DNA of 64,000 nucleotides, from the NCBI RefSeq assembly GCF_027706725.1, contig NZ_JAQFWQ010000019.1, forward strand, positions 19,776-83,775, read 5' to 3'. Positions 35,087-45,155 of the stretch are shown piece after piece. The stretch comes from Nocardiopsis endophytica (GTDB lineage Bacteria > Actinomycetota > Actinomycetes > Streptosporangiales > Streptosporangiaceae). The translations under genes were made by a program, and so were the position numbers. Positions within the stretch are counted from its first letter, which is position 1. The number at the start of each line of letters is the position of its first letter. The notes under the pieces were generated by a model that saw nothing but the letters and a program-made list of their open reading frames with translations, had not been told where the DNA came from and made no database searches.

Positions 35087-35644
35087 GTGCCGATCGAAGC
35101 CGAGTTGAAGGCCCGCGTCCGCGATGTCGAGGGGGTCCGGCGACGCCTCCGGGCTCTGGCCGCCGCACGCATCGAGGTCTACCGGGACACCTACTACGAC
35201 GGGCCGGACCGCAGGCTCACCTCCGAAGGCCGGGAGCTGCGGGTGCGGAGCATCGAGCGGGGCGGTGAGCAAACGGTCTTGCTCACCTACAAGGAACCCG
35301 CCGTCGACACCGAGAGCGGTTCCAAACCCGAGCACGAGACCCGGGCGGACTCGGCGGAGGCCCTGGACGCCATGCTCACCGGGCTCGGCTTCGAGCCCCT
35401 CGTGGCCTTCGAGAAGCACTGCGCGAACCACGCGTTCACCGCCGACGGCCGGGAGTGCCTCGCCACGCTGGTCACCGTCCCGGAGCTGGACGGCACCTTC
35501 ATCGAGGTGGAGACCATCGTGTCGGATGAGGACCTGGACGCCGGGCTGGGCACGGTTCGGCGCGTCCTCATGGAACTCGGAATCGAGGAAGGCGACCTGA
35601 CGACGGAGCAGTACACCGATGCCGTGATGGAGCGGAGGCGGTGA
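35087..35644 (+). CDS. CYTH-domain protein (class IV adenylate cyclase-like)
   Basis: 185 aa. It begins PIEAELKARV, giving the Glu-x-Glu-x-Lys motif at 4-8 that defines CYTH proteins, followed by DTYYDGPDRRL, LRVRSIERGG, LTYKEPAV and ELDGTFIEVETIV, the paired Glu/Arg/Lys strands of the tunnel. Family members act on triphosphates (CyaB adenylate cyclase, thiamine triphosphatase, tripolyphosphatase). GTG start at 35087, 25 bp after DUF397, so likely co-transcribed. Carriage on a small element next to a regulator is unusual. Confidence 0.85.
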   Translation: MPIEAELKARVRDVEGVRRRLRALAAARIEVYRDTYYDGPDRRLTSEGRELRVRSIERGGEQTVLLTYKEPAVDTESGSKPEHETRADSAEALDAMLTGLGFEPLVAFEKHCANHAFTADGRECLATLVTVPELDGTFIEVETIVSDEDLDAGLGTVRRVLMELGIEEGDLTTEQYTDAVMERRR

Positions 35645-35773
35645 GGCGGCCGTTTCCCCGAAGGGCATTGCTCGCGAAGGTGGCACGGCGTAGTTTGAAC
35701 AGCAGTCGCCAACCCGCTTCCCGCAGGTGGCGGACGTGCGTTTTCCCTGGTGACCACAGCGTTCAGAGCCTTA

Positions 35774-35821
35774 CGCCTTGTAAGCGATAGGTTAGGGGTT
35801 CGATTCCCCTCGCCGGCTCTT
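35774..35821 (+). repeat. attR direct repeat (displaced tRNA-Thr 3' half)
   Basis: Identical over 48 bp to 31635-31682. Only the 3' half of a tRNA is present, without a D-arm or 5' acceptor strand, so it is a recombination scar and not a gene. Confidence 0.95.
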
Positions 35822-36098
35822 TTTTGCGGCAGATGCCCAGGTGAGGCAGCAACAGCGAAAGGCCGCCCGAGTTCTCTCCGGGCGGCCGGTACACATTCGG
35901 TACACATGTGACCGCGACGGGAGCAGCGGCTCCCCCGCTCCAGCGTGCCCGCCGTCCGGCGGGCCTTCGGGATCTGGGGCTGAGAGCGGCGACGAGGCGG
36001 ATCGGCGGCCCGAGTTCCAGCGTTGTCGGGTGCGGCGCGTGTGCGTGGGCACCGTGATGAGCACCGACGGCGATAGCAGAGCGCTTCCCCGGCCCCCT
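35822..36098. other. Flank beyond attR with hairpin and possible older element remnant
   Basis: No gene. It contains a hairpin GGCCGCCCG/CGGGCGGCC (about 35861-35887) and a doubled GGTACACAT (35891-35907). 35955-36052 resembles the sequence at about 63830-63930, including an identical 25-mer (36024-36048). It may be the remnant of an earlier insertion at the same tRNA. Confidence 0.45.
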
Positions 36099-36168
36099 CC
36101 TCGTTGATCTCGGGAAAAACGACGCTACCGGGCCGGTTTTAGCGTCCTTTTCCCCGAGATCAACGAGG
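36099..36168. repeat. Palindromic intergenic repeat, type B1 copy 2
   Basis: CCTCGTTGATCTCGGG...AAAA pairs with TTTT-CCCCGAGATCAACGAGG. The centre forms an inner stem GACGCTA/TAGCGTC, itself around CCGG/CCGG, making this the best-folded copy. Confidence 0.85.
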
Positions 36169-36194
36169 GAACGGCGGTGCGGGGGCGCGCCGGT

Positions 36195-36256
36195 GTTGAT
36201 CTCGGGGAAGCCGGGCTTATCGTGTCCGGTTTAACCCCGAGTTCCCCGAGATCAAC
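36195..36256. repeat. Palindromic intergenic repeat, type B2 copy 2
   Basis: The perfect 15-bp arms GTTGATCTCGGGGAA (36195-36209) and TTCCCCGAGATCAAC (36242-36256) surround a centre similar to the copy at 8338. It lies only 26 bp after a type B1 copy, the only tandem pair in the window. Confidence 0.85.
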
Positions 36257-36384
36257 GAGGAGGGGCCGTCCGGGCGGCGCATACCGGGCATAGCGGGCAG
36301 CGGGAGAGGGGGGTGACCGTGCGCGCGTCCGGTGGTCTGCGGTGTCGCCCGGGCCTCGGTGCCCGCCGGGCGGATGGTCGTCGG

Positions 36385-37302
36385 TCATTCCTTCAGGTGG
36401 GCTACGACCAGTGCCACTGATGTCGGGGGCGTCGGGATCTCCATTGCGGTGAACCCCGCTTCCTCCAAACGCGTCGCCACCTCTCCGGGCGGCCACGGGG
36501 TGACGCCGCGCAGGGCCGTCCTCCAGGCGATCATTCCGTCGCGGACGTTCCCGGGGGCCCCGCGCAGGGCCGTCGCCGTCAGCAACCGTCCTCCCGGGCG
36601 CAACGCCCTCGCCACGCGGGGCAAGGCCGCGGCCGCCGCCTCCGGGGACAGCACCGACAGGGGCAGCCACACCAGGTCGTACCGGTTCTCCTCGGCCAGG
36701 TCGGCCACGTCCCCCAGGCGGACGTCGACCCGGTCGGCCGCCCCGCGCCCCTCGAGGTGCCGCTCGGCCAGGCGCACCATCCTCGGGTCGGTGTCCAGGC
36801 CCACCGCGCGCCCGCGCGGGAAGCGCTCGGCCAGGGCCGCCGCCACACCCCCCACGCCCGCTCCCACGTCCAGGAACCGCGGCCCCGGGTGCTCCGCGAG
36901 GGCCCCGAGGCCGGGGTCGTGCCGGGCCGCCAGGTCGAGCAGCCGGACCACCCGCCCGCCCGACGCCCTCCCCTCGGCGAGGAGGACCTCATCGCCGTCC
37001 TCGACCTGCTCGGGCACCCCCTCGGCGGCGTCGGCGGCCAGCCGCAGCATCCGCGCGAGGCGACCGGGCACGGCCCCGGCGTCGTTCCGCGCCCGCAGCG
37101 CCTCGCGGTGCTCCGGGAGCAGCCGCCAGCCCCGGTCGGACCGCTCGGCGAACCCGGCGGCGCCCAGCAGCGCTCCGTGCTCCTCGCCCAACCGCCCGCC
37201 GGACGCCTCCGCGGAGATCGCGGCGGCCAGCGCCGCGAGCGTCCACGCGTCGCCCACCAGGGCCTCGATGCGGGTGAACAGGTCGGACGGGGAGGTCGTC
37301 AT
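36385..37302 (-). CDS. SAM-dependent methyltransferase, divergent from the YcaO locus
   Basis: 305 aa. An N-terminal helical domain (about 1-130) like those that bind small-molecule or peptide substrates precedes a class I fold. SAM motif I is RFLDVGAGVGGVAAALAERF, motif II acidic GLDTDPRMV, then LGDVADLAEENRYDLVWLPL and a post-motif RALRPGGRLL. ATG 37302 was chosen; the frame remains open to 37941 but runs antisense through the YcaO gene. It is divergent from a short peptide gene and YcaO gene across 171 bp, so it may tailor the peptide product. The substrate is not shown. Confidence 0.8.
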   Translation of the reverse strand: MTTSPSDLFTRIEALVGDAWTLAALAAAISAEASGGRLGEEHGALLGAAGFAERSDRGWRLLPEHREALRARNDAGAVPGRLARMLRLAADAAEGVPEQVEDGDEVLLAEGRASGGRVVRLLDLAARHDPGLGALAEHPGPRFLDVGAGVGGVAAALAERFPRGRAVGLDTDPRMVRLAERHLEGRGAADRVDVRLGDVADLAEENRYDLVWLPLSVLSPEAAAAALPRVARALRPGGRLLTATALRGAPGNVRDGMIAWRTALRGVTPWPPGEVATRLEEAGFTAMEIPTPPTSVALVVAHLKE

Positions 37303-37374
37303 GGCGAGAGTCTGCCAGGCGGGGCGCCGGGCGGGGAGCGGCCCCATGGGCGAACGTCCGTTACGGAGCGAAGT

Positions 37375-37419
37375 TCCCGAATCGGGACCGGTGACACATC
37401 GGCGCCCATGCGGTACAAA
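37375..37419 (+). promoter_or_regulatory. Promoter and palindrome upstream of the short peptide gene
   Basis: GTGACA (37391-37396) and TACAAA (37414-37419) are spaced by 17 nt, a near-consensus housekeeping promoter. Four bp upstream of the -35 is a 13-bp palindrome TCCCGA-A-TCGGGA (37375-37387), a candidate regulator site shared with the divergent methyltransferase gene. Confidence 0.5.
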
Positions 37420-37473
37420 AGCACGCGTGTGGCGCACGCCATACGCCCATCGCCTCGAACCGAGGAGGTTCCC

Positions 37474-37584
37474 ATGGCCTGTGCGGGATACGACATCACG
37501 GTCTCTGTCGACCACGTCGAGGACATCGAGCTCCAGGTCCAGGAGCTGGACGAGGCGGCCGACATGGAGACCGTTGAGGTCTGA
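37474..37584 (+). CDS. Probable RiPP precursor peptide
   Basis: 36 aa behind a strong RBS: GAGGAGG at 37461-37467, 6 nt before ATG. It starts MACAGYDITVSV and ends DEAADMETVEV. It has eleven Asp/Glu, no Lys or Arg and a single Cys at position 3. Such acidity is typical of recognition (leader or follower) segments of YcaO-modified peptides. No Cys/Ser-rich C-terminal core is present, so if modified the core may be the N-terminal MACAGYD stretch with a C-terminal follower, as in bottromycin precursors. The YcaO gene starts within 11 nt. The precursor role is inferred from context. Confidence 0.7.
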   Translation: MACAGYDITVSVDHVEDIELQVQELDEAADMETVEV

Positions 37585-40050
<2,466 letters not shown>

Positions 40051-40056
40051 AACGGG

Positions 40057-40135
40057 TCCCGGGCCCGTGGCCTGGGGCGTTCCGCCGCCCCGGGCCCCGC
40101 CCCGCACGGCGGAACGGCGCGGGGCGGGCCCGGGA
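40057..40135. terminator. Large stem-loop after the tsr-like gene
   Basis: The outer arms TCCCGGGCCCG (40057-40067) and CGGGCCCGGGA (40125-40135) pair perfectly. Inside, CGTTCCGCCG (40078-40087) pairs with CGGCGGAACG (40107-40116). It separates the tsr-like gene from the PH-domain genes. Confidence 0.7.
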
Positions 40136-40150
40136 TGATTGACTGGAATC

Positions 40151-40714
40151 GTGGAATTCGCCGCGTCTGACTCAGAGCACCGCGAAGAGCACCGCGAACC
40201 GGGGCCCGGCGCCGAGGGGCCCACACGCGAGGCGTTCGCCCCGCCCGAGGGGACCGAGTGGACCCGCGTCGGCGGACGGCTCGACGCCTACCGCCGGGCC
40301 GTCGCCGCCGCCGTCGCCCTGCCGTGCGCGGTCGTCGGCGCGGTGCTCGCCTGGCTGTGGCTCGGCCCGCAGGCGGCCGCGGTGCCCGTGGCGGCGGTGG
40401 CCGCCGCCTTCGCCGCGGCCTGGTTCACCGCCGGGCCGGCCCGCCGCTCGTGGGGCTACGCCGAGGGCCCAACCGACCTGTACCTGACCTACGGCACCGC
40501 GGTCCGCCAGCTCGTCGTCGTCCCCTACGGGCGGATGCAGGTGGTGGACGTGACCGCCGACCTGCTGGAGCAGGCCCTGGGGATCGCCACGGTGCGCGTG
40601 CGCACGGCCGCCACGACCGCCGACACCCGCATCCCCGGGCTGCCCCTGGACGACGCGGTGGTGCTGCGCGACCGGCTGGCCGCGCGGAGCGAGACCTTCT
40701 CGACGGGACTGTGA
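40151..40714 (+). CDS. Bacterial PH-domain membrane protein (YdbS-like)
   Basis: 187 aa. An acidic N-terminus, two membrane helices (about 55-100) and a bPH_2 (DUF304) domain with LYLTYGTAVRQLVVVPYGRM and the QVVDVTADLLEQALGIATVR block typical of YdbS. GTG 40151 chosen; a TTG at 40139 is possible. It is followed 3 bp later by a larger PH-domain gene, the usual ydbS-ydbT pair. Function is not established; in Bacillus the pair affects amylocyclicin resistance. Confidence 0.85.
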   Translation: MEFAASDSEHREEHREPGPGAEGPTREAFAPPEGTEWTRVGGRLDAYRRAVAAAVALPCAVVGAVLAWLWLGPQAAAVPVAAVAAAFAAAWFTAGPARRSWGYAEGPTDLYLTYGTAVRQLVVVPYGRMQVVDVTADLLEQALGIATVRVRTAATTADTRIPGLPLDDAVVLRDRLAARSETFSTGL

Positions 40715-40717
40715 CGC

Positions 40718-42409
40718 GTGAGCGACGCCGAAGCCCAAGAGGACGCCCGGACCCCGCCGCGCCCGGAGGCACCGGAGCCGCCGCCGCTGCGCGAGGTCAC
40801 CGGCCCCACCGACACCAACGCGGTCGAGCAGGTGGCACCGCCGCCGGTCGACCCCGCGCGGCTGCGCGGGGCCGGCGTGGCGGCGCCCACGCCGCTGTGG
40901 GCGCCGCACGCCTCCGCACCGCCGCCCGGCCCACCGCCGCCTCCGCCACCGGGGCCCCCGCCGGGCCCACCGCCCCCGCCGGGCCCACCGGGCCCACCGC
41001 CCCGCGGCCCCGGCCAGGCGCCGTTCGGCGGCGGCAACGTCCGCTTCCTGCCGCCGGGGGCGCCCGGCGGACCGGGGGGACCGGCGGGGCCGCCCCCGCC
41101 GCCGCCCGGCCCACCGCCCCGGCCCGGCGACGAGGTCGTGCGCGGCCCGCAGCGCCCGCACTGGGGCACCGCCGCCTTCCGCACCGCCGTGGCCACCGTG
41201 GTCTTCCTGGCCGTGCTGGGGCCGGTGCTGGCCTCCTTCGGCATGGCCTGGGTCGCCCTGATGACCCTGGCCGTGGCCTGCGGTTCCGCCGCCCACGCGA
41301 TGGCGTCCTGGTGGAACAGCGGGTTCGAGCTGCGCGGCGACCACCTGGTCGTGCACGAGGGCCTGCTGCGGCGGATGTCCCGCGAGGTGCCGCTGAGCCG
41401 CCTGCAGGCGGTGGACGTGGTGCGGCCGATCCTGGCCCAGGTGTTCGGCCTGGCCGAGCTGCGGGTGGAGCTGGCCGGGGGCGACACCGGCGAGGTGCGG
41501 CTGCGCTACCTGTCCCGCCCGCGCGCGGAGCGGCTGCGCGCCGCCCTGCTCGCGCACGCCGCCGGCCTGGCCGGCAGCGCCCCCGAGGCGCCCGAGCGGC
41601 CGCTGTACAAGCTCCCGTTCCCGCTGCTGCTGGGGGCCCTGGCCTTCCGGCTGCCGGTGCTGCTGGCCTTCCTTGCGTTCATGGTGCTCATGGTCGCCGG
41701 GTTCGCCTTCGCCGAGCCGGGCGTGCTGGGCGGGGCGGTGCCGCTGATGCTCGGCCTGATGCGGGGCTTCCTGGGCCCGCTCATCCGGTACACGGACTTC
41801 TACTCCTCGCTCTCCCCGGACGGGCTGCGGCTGCGGTACGGGGCGTTCCAGGCGCGGATGCAGACGGTGCCGCCCGGCCGGGTGCAGGCGGTGCGCGTGG
41901 TCGAGCCGGTGCTGTGGCGGTCGCTGGGCGTGGTCCGCGTCGAGGCGAACGTGGCCGGGTACGTGGGCGAGCGCCAGATGGACTCCTCGACGCTGCTCCC
42001 GGTGGCGCCGCGGAACCTGGCGTTCGCGCTGATCGACGAGGTGTTCCCGGGGGCGCGGTCGGCAGGGGTGCCGCTCGACCCGGTGCACGAGGGCCGTCCC
42101 GGCGGCCCCGCGCTCGGCGTCGACGACCGCCTGTTCGTCACCCGGCGCGGCGTGCTGTGCAAGGTCACCGAGTTCGTCCCGCACGCCCGGATGCAGAGCG
42201 TGCGGATGGCGGTCGGCCCGCTGGCCCGGCGCCGGGGGCGGGCCACGGTCGCCGTGGACACCCCGCCGGGGCCGGTGCGGGCGTGGGCGGCGGTGCGCGG
42301 CGCGGCGGAGGCCCGCCGCACGGTGGACGCCCTGGCCCGGCGCGGCCACGAGGCCCGGTCCCGCACGGGCGGCCCCGAGCGGTGGGCGACCCGCAGCGAC
42401 CCGTCCTGA
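40718..42409 (+). CDS. Bacterial PH-domain membrane protein (YdbT-like)
   Basis: 563 aa. Residues about 65-145 are a low-complexity Pro/Gly stretch with long PPPGPP runs. Then come a first pair of membrane helices, bPH_2 domain 1 (DHLVVHEGLLRRMSREVPLS, RLQAVDVVRPILAQVFGLAE), a second helix pair, domain 2 (MQTVPPGRVQAVRVVEPVLW) and a partial third (TRRGVLCKVTEFVPHARMQS). Starts 3 bp after the ydbS-like stop, so coupled. The Pro-rich insertion is not part of the family core. Confidence 0.85.
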   Translation: MSDAEAQEDARTPPRPEAPEPPPLREVTGPTDTNAVEQVAPPPVDPARLRGAGVAAPTPLWAPHASAPPPGPPPPPPPGPPPGPPPPPGPPGPPPRGPGQAPFGGGNVRFLPPGAPGGPGGPAGPPPPPPGPPPRPGDEVVRGPQRPHWGTAAFRTAVATVVFLAVLGPVLASFGMAWVALMTLAVACGSAAHAMASWWNSGFELRGDHLVVHEGLLRRMSREVPLSRLQAVDVVRPILAQVFGLAELRVELAGGDTGEVRLRYLSRPRAERLRAALLAHAAGLAGSAPEAPERPLYKLPFPLLLGALAFRLPVLLAFLAFMVLMVAGFAFAEPGVLGGAVPLMLGLMRGFLGPLIRYTDFYSSLSPDGLRLRYGAFQARMQTVPPGRVQAVRVVEPVLWRSLGVVRVEANVAGYVGERQMDSSTLLPVAPRNLAFALIDEVFPGARSAGVPLDPVHEGRPGGPALGVDDRLFVTRRGVLCKVTEFVPHARMQSVRMAVGPLARRRGRATVAVDTPPGPVRAWAAVRGAAEARRTVDALARRGHEARSRTGGPERWATRSDPS

Positions 42410-42874
42410 CCCGGGGCCGCGGCCGACCGTGATCCGTGCGTCGCCCCGGCCGCGAACAGCCCGACGGGGCGTCCCCGCGGCGACCGCGCCACGGGTTCGG
42501 AGCGCCTTACCTCCGTTCCGTTCGTACCGGTGCGTTCGGGACCGCTGACTGGGGGCGGAAAGCACCGGAAACGTCCGGTCCGGAACCGGGTCGGAACTCT
42601 TCGCGCCGAAACGCCCCGGTAGGTGGGCGCGAAACCGCCCCGAACCGGTGTGCCCTGGATCACAGAAACCCGGGGCGGCGCCGGGGAAAGTCCGGAAAAG
42701 TCGTCTCACAATGTGTCCCCGGTCGGGTGCCCACCGTGATCAATGCAGGTCGACAGGTATGAACGGCGCCGGGGGCGTGGGTAGATGGTGCTCGAGCCTG
42801 CGCGGGACTCGACCGAAGTACCGACCCTCTCGCCGGCCGGAGACCCCCCGTCCGGCACGCAAAGGAGACAGCCA
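42410..42874. other. Intergenic region upstream of the chaplin-like gene
   Basis: 465 bp. No ORF with an RBS and plausible product. Several CCGGAA/TTCCGG words occur between 42505 and 42600. The AT-richer CGTCTCACAATGTGTCCC at about 42702 could be part of a promoter for the secreted protein gene, but no clear -35/-10 pair is seen. Confidence 0.4.
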
Positions 42875-43117
42875 GTGCTGAAGAAGACCATCGCCACCGG
42901 TGCCGTCGCCGCCGCCTCCGCCGCCGTCCTGGCCGCCGGTGCGCCCGCCTTCGCCGACGTGAACAGCGGCTCGTCCGGCAACGGCTCGGTCGTCAGCGGC
43001 AACGTCGCCCACATCGACAGCAGCGTCGGCGCCAACGGCTGCGGCAACGCCACCGCGATCCTCGGCCAGGCCAACGGCAACTGCTGGAACTCCGGGGTCA
43101 TGGTCATCGACGGGTGA
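42875..43117 (+). CDS. Small secreted chaplin-like protein
   Basis: 80 aa. GTG 42875 lies 7 nt after AAAGGAG. A signal peptide, MLKKTIATGAVAAASAAVLA, ends in GAPAFADV. The mature part of about 50 residues has SGNVAHIDSSVGANGCGNAT and LGQANGNCWNSG. That follows the chaplin pattern SGNV...N-x-CGN...G-x-x-N-x-GN-x-C-x-N, but the hydrophobic stretches of true chaplins are more polar here. Probably an exported surface protein with one disulfide; amyloid or hydrophobin behaviour is unproven. Confidence 0.6.
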   Translation: MLKKTIATGAVAAASAAVLAAGAPAFADVNSGSSGNGSVVSGNVAHIDSSVGANGCGNATAILGQANGNCWNSGVMVIDG

Positions 43118-43123
43118 CCCCGC

Positions 43124-43144
43124 GCCCGCCCCCGGAGGGCGGGC
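43124..43144. terminator. Hairpin terminator after the chaplin-like gene
   Basis: GCCCGCCC (43124-43131) pairs with GGGCGGGC (43137-43144) around CCGGA, 6 bp after the stop. Confidence 0.65.
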
Positions 43145-43320
43145 CACAAGACCCCCTCCCCGCGGTGGCGCCCCGCGGGGCGGAACCGGCGCCGGGCCGC
43201 TGCGGCCCCGTGTGCTGGGCCGCCCGCCCGCCCCGCCCGTACGGCGTAGTAAGCTTGGCCGACAGCGTCCGGTACCCGTCAGGGACCGGAACCGAGCAGG
43301 CCACCGTTGTGAGGACCGAC

Positions 43321-44214
43321 ATGGGCGCAAGCGACGACACGCGGGACCGCCCGGCCCGGCTCGCCGTCGGCGTCATCGGCCCCGGGCGGGTCGGATCGGC
43401 GGTGGGCGCGGCCCTGGAGCGCGCCGGGCACCGGGTCGTGGCGGCCACCGCCGTCTCCGAGGCCTCCCGCGCGCGGGTGGAGCGGCGGCTCCCCGGCGCG
43501 GAGGTGATGGAGCCGGCCGAGGTGGTCGCCGCCAGTGAGCTGGTGCTGCTGACCGTCCCCGACGACGCGCTCGGCCCCCTGGCCGGCGGCCTGGCCGAGA
43601 CCGGCGCCCCGCTGGAGGGGCGGCTGCTGGCGCACACCAGCGGCAGCCACGGCCACGGCGTGCTGGCCCCCGCCACCGCCGCGGGCGCCCTGCCCCTGGC
43701 GCTGCACCCGGTGATGACCTTCACCGGCCGCCCGGAGGACCTGGACCGCCTGGCGAGCTGCAGCTTCGGGGTCACCGCCCCCGAGCCGCTGCGCCCCATC
43801 GCCGAGGCCCTGGTGGTGGAGATGGGCGCCGAACCCGTCTGGATCGACGAGGACCGCCGCGCCCTCTACCACGCCGCCCTCGCCGGAGGAGCGAACCACC
43901 TGGTCACGCTGGTCGCCGAGAGCCGGGAGCAGCTGCGCGCCGCCGGGGTGCCCGACCCCGGCCGGATGCTCGGCCCGCTGCTGGGCGCCGCCCTGGACAA
44001 CGCCCTCAGGCTGGGCATCGACGGCCTCAGCGGCCCGGTGCTGCGCGGCGACGCCCGCACCGTCCAGGGCCACCTGGCCGAGCTGCGCGCGCACGCCCCC
44101 GAGAGCGTCTCCGCCTATGTCGCCCTCGCCCGGCTCACCGCCGACCGCGCCCTGGAGGCGGGCCTGCTCAAGCCGCACGACGCCGAACGCCTGCTGGACG
44201 TCCTCCAGGCGTGA
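43321..44214 (+). CDS. Rossmann-like and DUF2520 domain oxidoreductase
   Basis: 297 aa. The N-terminal Rossmann domain has VGVIGPGRVGSAVGAALERA, a Gly-x-Gly-x-x-Gly dinucleotide loop. The C-terminal DUF2520 helices include DRRALYHAALAGGANHLVTL. The fold resembles NADP-dependent beta-hydroxyacid or ketopantoate-type reductases. It heads a run with panC, nadBC and coaX, and homologs are regularly found beside panC, so a pantothenate-related role is suspected but unproven. Confidence 0.85.
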   Translation: MGASDDTRDRPARLAVGVIGPGRVGSAVGAALERAGHRVVAATAVSEASRARVERRLPGAEVMEPAEVVAASELVLLTVPDDALGPLAGGLAETGAPLEGRLLAHTSGSHGHGVLAPATAAGALPLALHPVMTFTGRPEDLDRLASCSFGVTAPEPLRPIAEALVVEMGAEPVWIDEDRRALYHAALAGGANHLVTLVAESREQLRAAGVPDPGRMLGPLLGAALDNALRLGIDGLSGPVLRGDARTVQGHLAELRAHAPESVSAYVALARLTADRALEAGLLKPHDAERLLDVLQA

Positions 44215-44263
44215 GGACCGCCCCCCGCCACCGCACCCCGCTCCGACCGTGAGGACTCCGGAC

Positions 44264-45127
44264 ATGACCGCACCCGACCGCGCCGCCCCGGCGGTCGCCC
44301 GCACCCCCGAGGAGCTGGCCCGGATCCGCTCCGGACTGGGCCGCACCGCCCTGGTCCCCACCATGGGCGCCCTGCACACCGGCCACCGCGGACTGATGGC
44401 CGCCGCCCGCGAGCGCGCCGACGCGGTCGTGGTCAGCGTCTTCGTCAACCCGCTGCAGTTCGGCCCCGGCGAGGACTACGAGCGCTACCCCCGCGCCTTC
44501 GAGGAGGACCTGCGCACCTGCGCGGAGGAGGGCGTCGACGTCGTCTACGCCCCCGGCACCGAGGCGATGTACCCGGGCGAGCAGATCGTCACCGTCGACC
44601 CCGGCCCCATCGGCGACGTGCTCGAGGGCGCCTCCCGCCCCGGCCACTTCCGCGGCGTGCTCACCGTCGTCGCCAAGCTCCTCCACATGGTCCGCCCGGA
44701 CGTGGCGGTCTTCGGCCAGAAGGACGCCCAGCAGCTCGCCGCCATCCGGCGGATGGTGCGCGACCTGGCGTTCGGCACCACCGTGGTCGGGGTGCCCACG
44801 GTGCGCGACTCCGACGGCCTGGCCACCTCCAGCCGCAACGTGTACCTGTCCGAGGTCGAGCGCACCAGCGCCCTGGCGCTCTCCCGCGCGCTGCTGGCCG
44901 GGGCGGACGCCTCGGTCACCGGCCCGGTCGGCATCCTCGGCGCCGCCCGCGAGGTCCTGGACGCCGCGGCCGCCGACCCCGTGCCGGTGGAGCTGGACTA
45001 CCTGGCGCTGGTCGACGCGCACACCTTCGCCGAGGTGCCGCCGGACCACCGCGGCGAGGCCGTACTGCTGGTCGCCGCCCGCGTCGGGAGCACCCGGCTG
45101 ATCGACAACGTGCCGCTCACCCTGTGA
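44264..45127 (+). CDS. panC: Pantothenate synthetase
   Basis: 287 aa. It joins pantoate and beta-alanine using ATP. The nucleotide-binding motifs are PTMGALHTGHRGLM (HIGH-like HTGH) and FGQKDAQQLAAIRRMV, with SVFVNPLQFGPGEDYERYPR and SDGLATSSRNVYLS also clear. ATG 44264 follows GAGGACTCCGGAC. panD, often next in line in actinobacteria, is not present between panC and nadB. Confidence 0.95.
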   Translation: MTAPDRAAPAVARTPEELARIRSGLGRTALVPTMGALHTGHRGLMAAARERADAVVVSVFVNPLQFGPGEDYERYPRAFEEDLRTCAEEGVDVVYAPGTEAMYPGEQIVTVDPGPIGDVLEGASRPGHFRGVLTVVAKLLHMVRPDVAVFGQKDAQQLAAIRRMVRDLAFGTTVVGVPTVRDSDGLATSSRNVYLSEVERTSALALSRALLAGADASVTGPVGILGAAREVLDAAAADPVPVELDYLALVDAHTFAEVPPDHRGEAVLLVAARVGSTRLIDNVPLTL

Positions 45128-45155
45128 GCACCGCCGCCCAGGAGGAGGCCCGCCC

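Larger units (their letters stand above)
31635..35821. mobile_element. 4.1-kb integrative element in tRNA-Thr
   Basis: Bounded by identical 48-bp direct repeats, 31635-31682 (inside and just after tRNA-Thr) and 35774-35821; unit length is 4139 bp. The integrase lies directly inside the tRNA-side boundary, the usual layout. Cargo is two small minus-strand genes, an XRE/DUF5753 regulator with DUF397, and a CYTH protein. GC is clearly lower in parts (33.8-34.1 kb). No replication, transfer or excisionase gene is recognised, so it may depend on a helper or be a decayed relic. Confidence 0.92.

Noticed and set aside
35774..35821. Second tRNA-Thr
   Set aside because: Only the 3' half is present; there is no D-arm or 5' acceptor strand. 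It is the attR copy of the integration repeat.
36332..37573. Long N-terminal extension of the YcaO frame
   Set aside because: It overlaps the methyltransferase in antisense and gives a low-complexity Ser/Arg/Pro-rich product.
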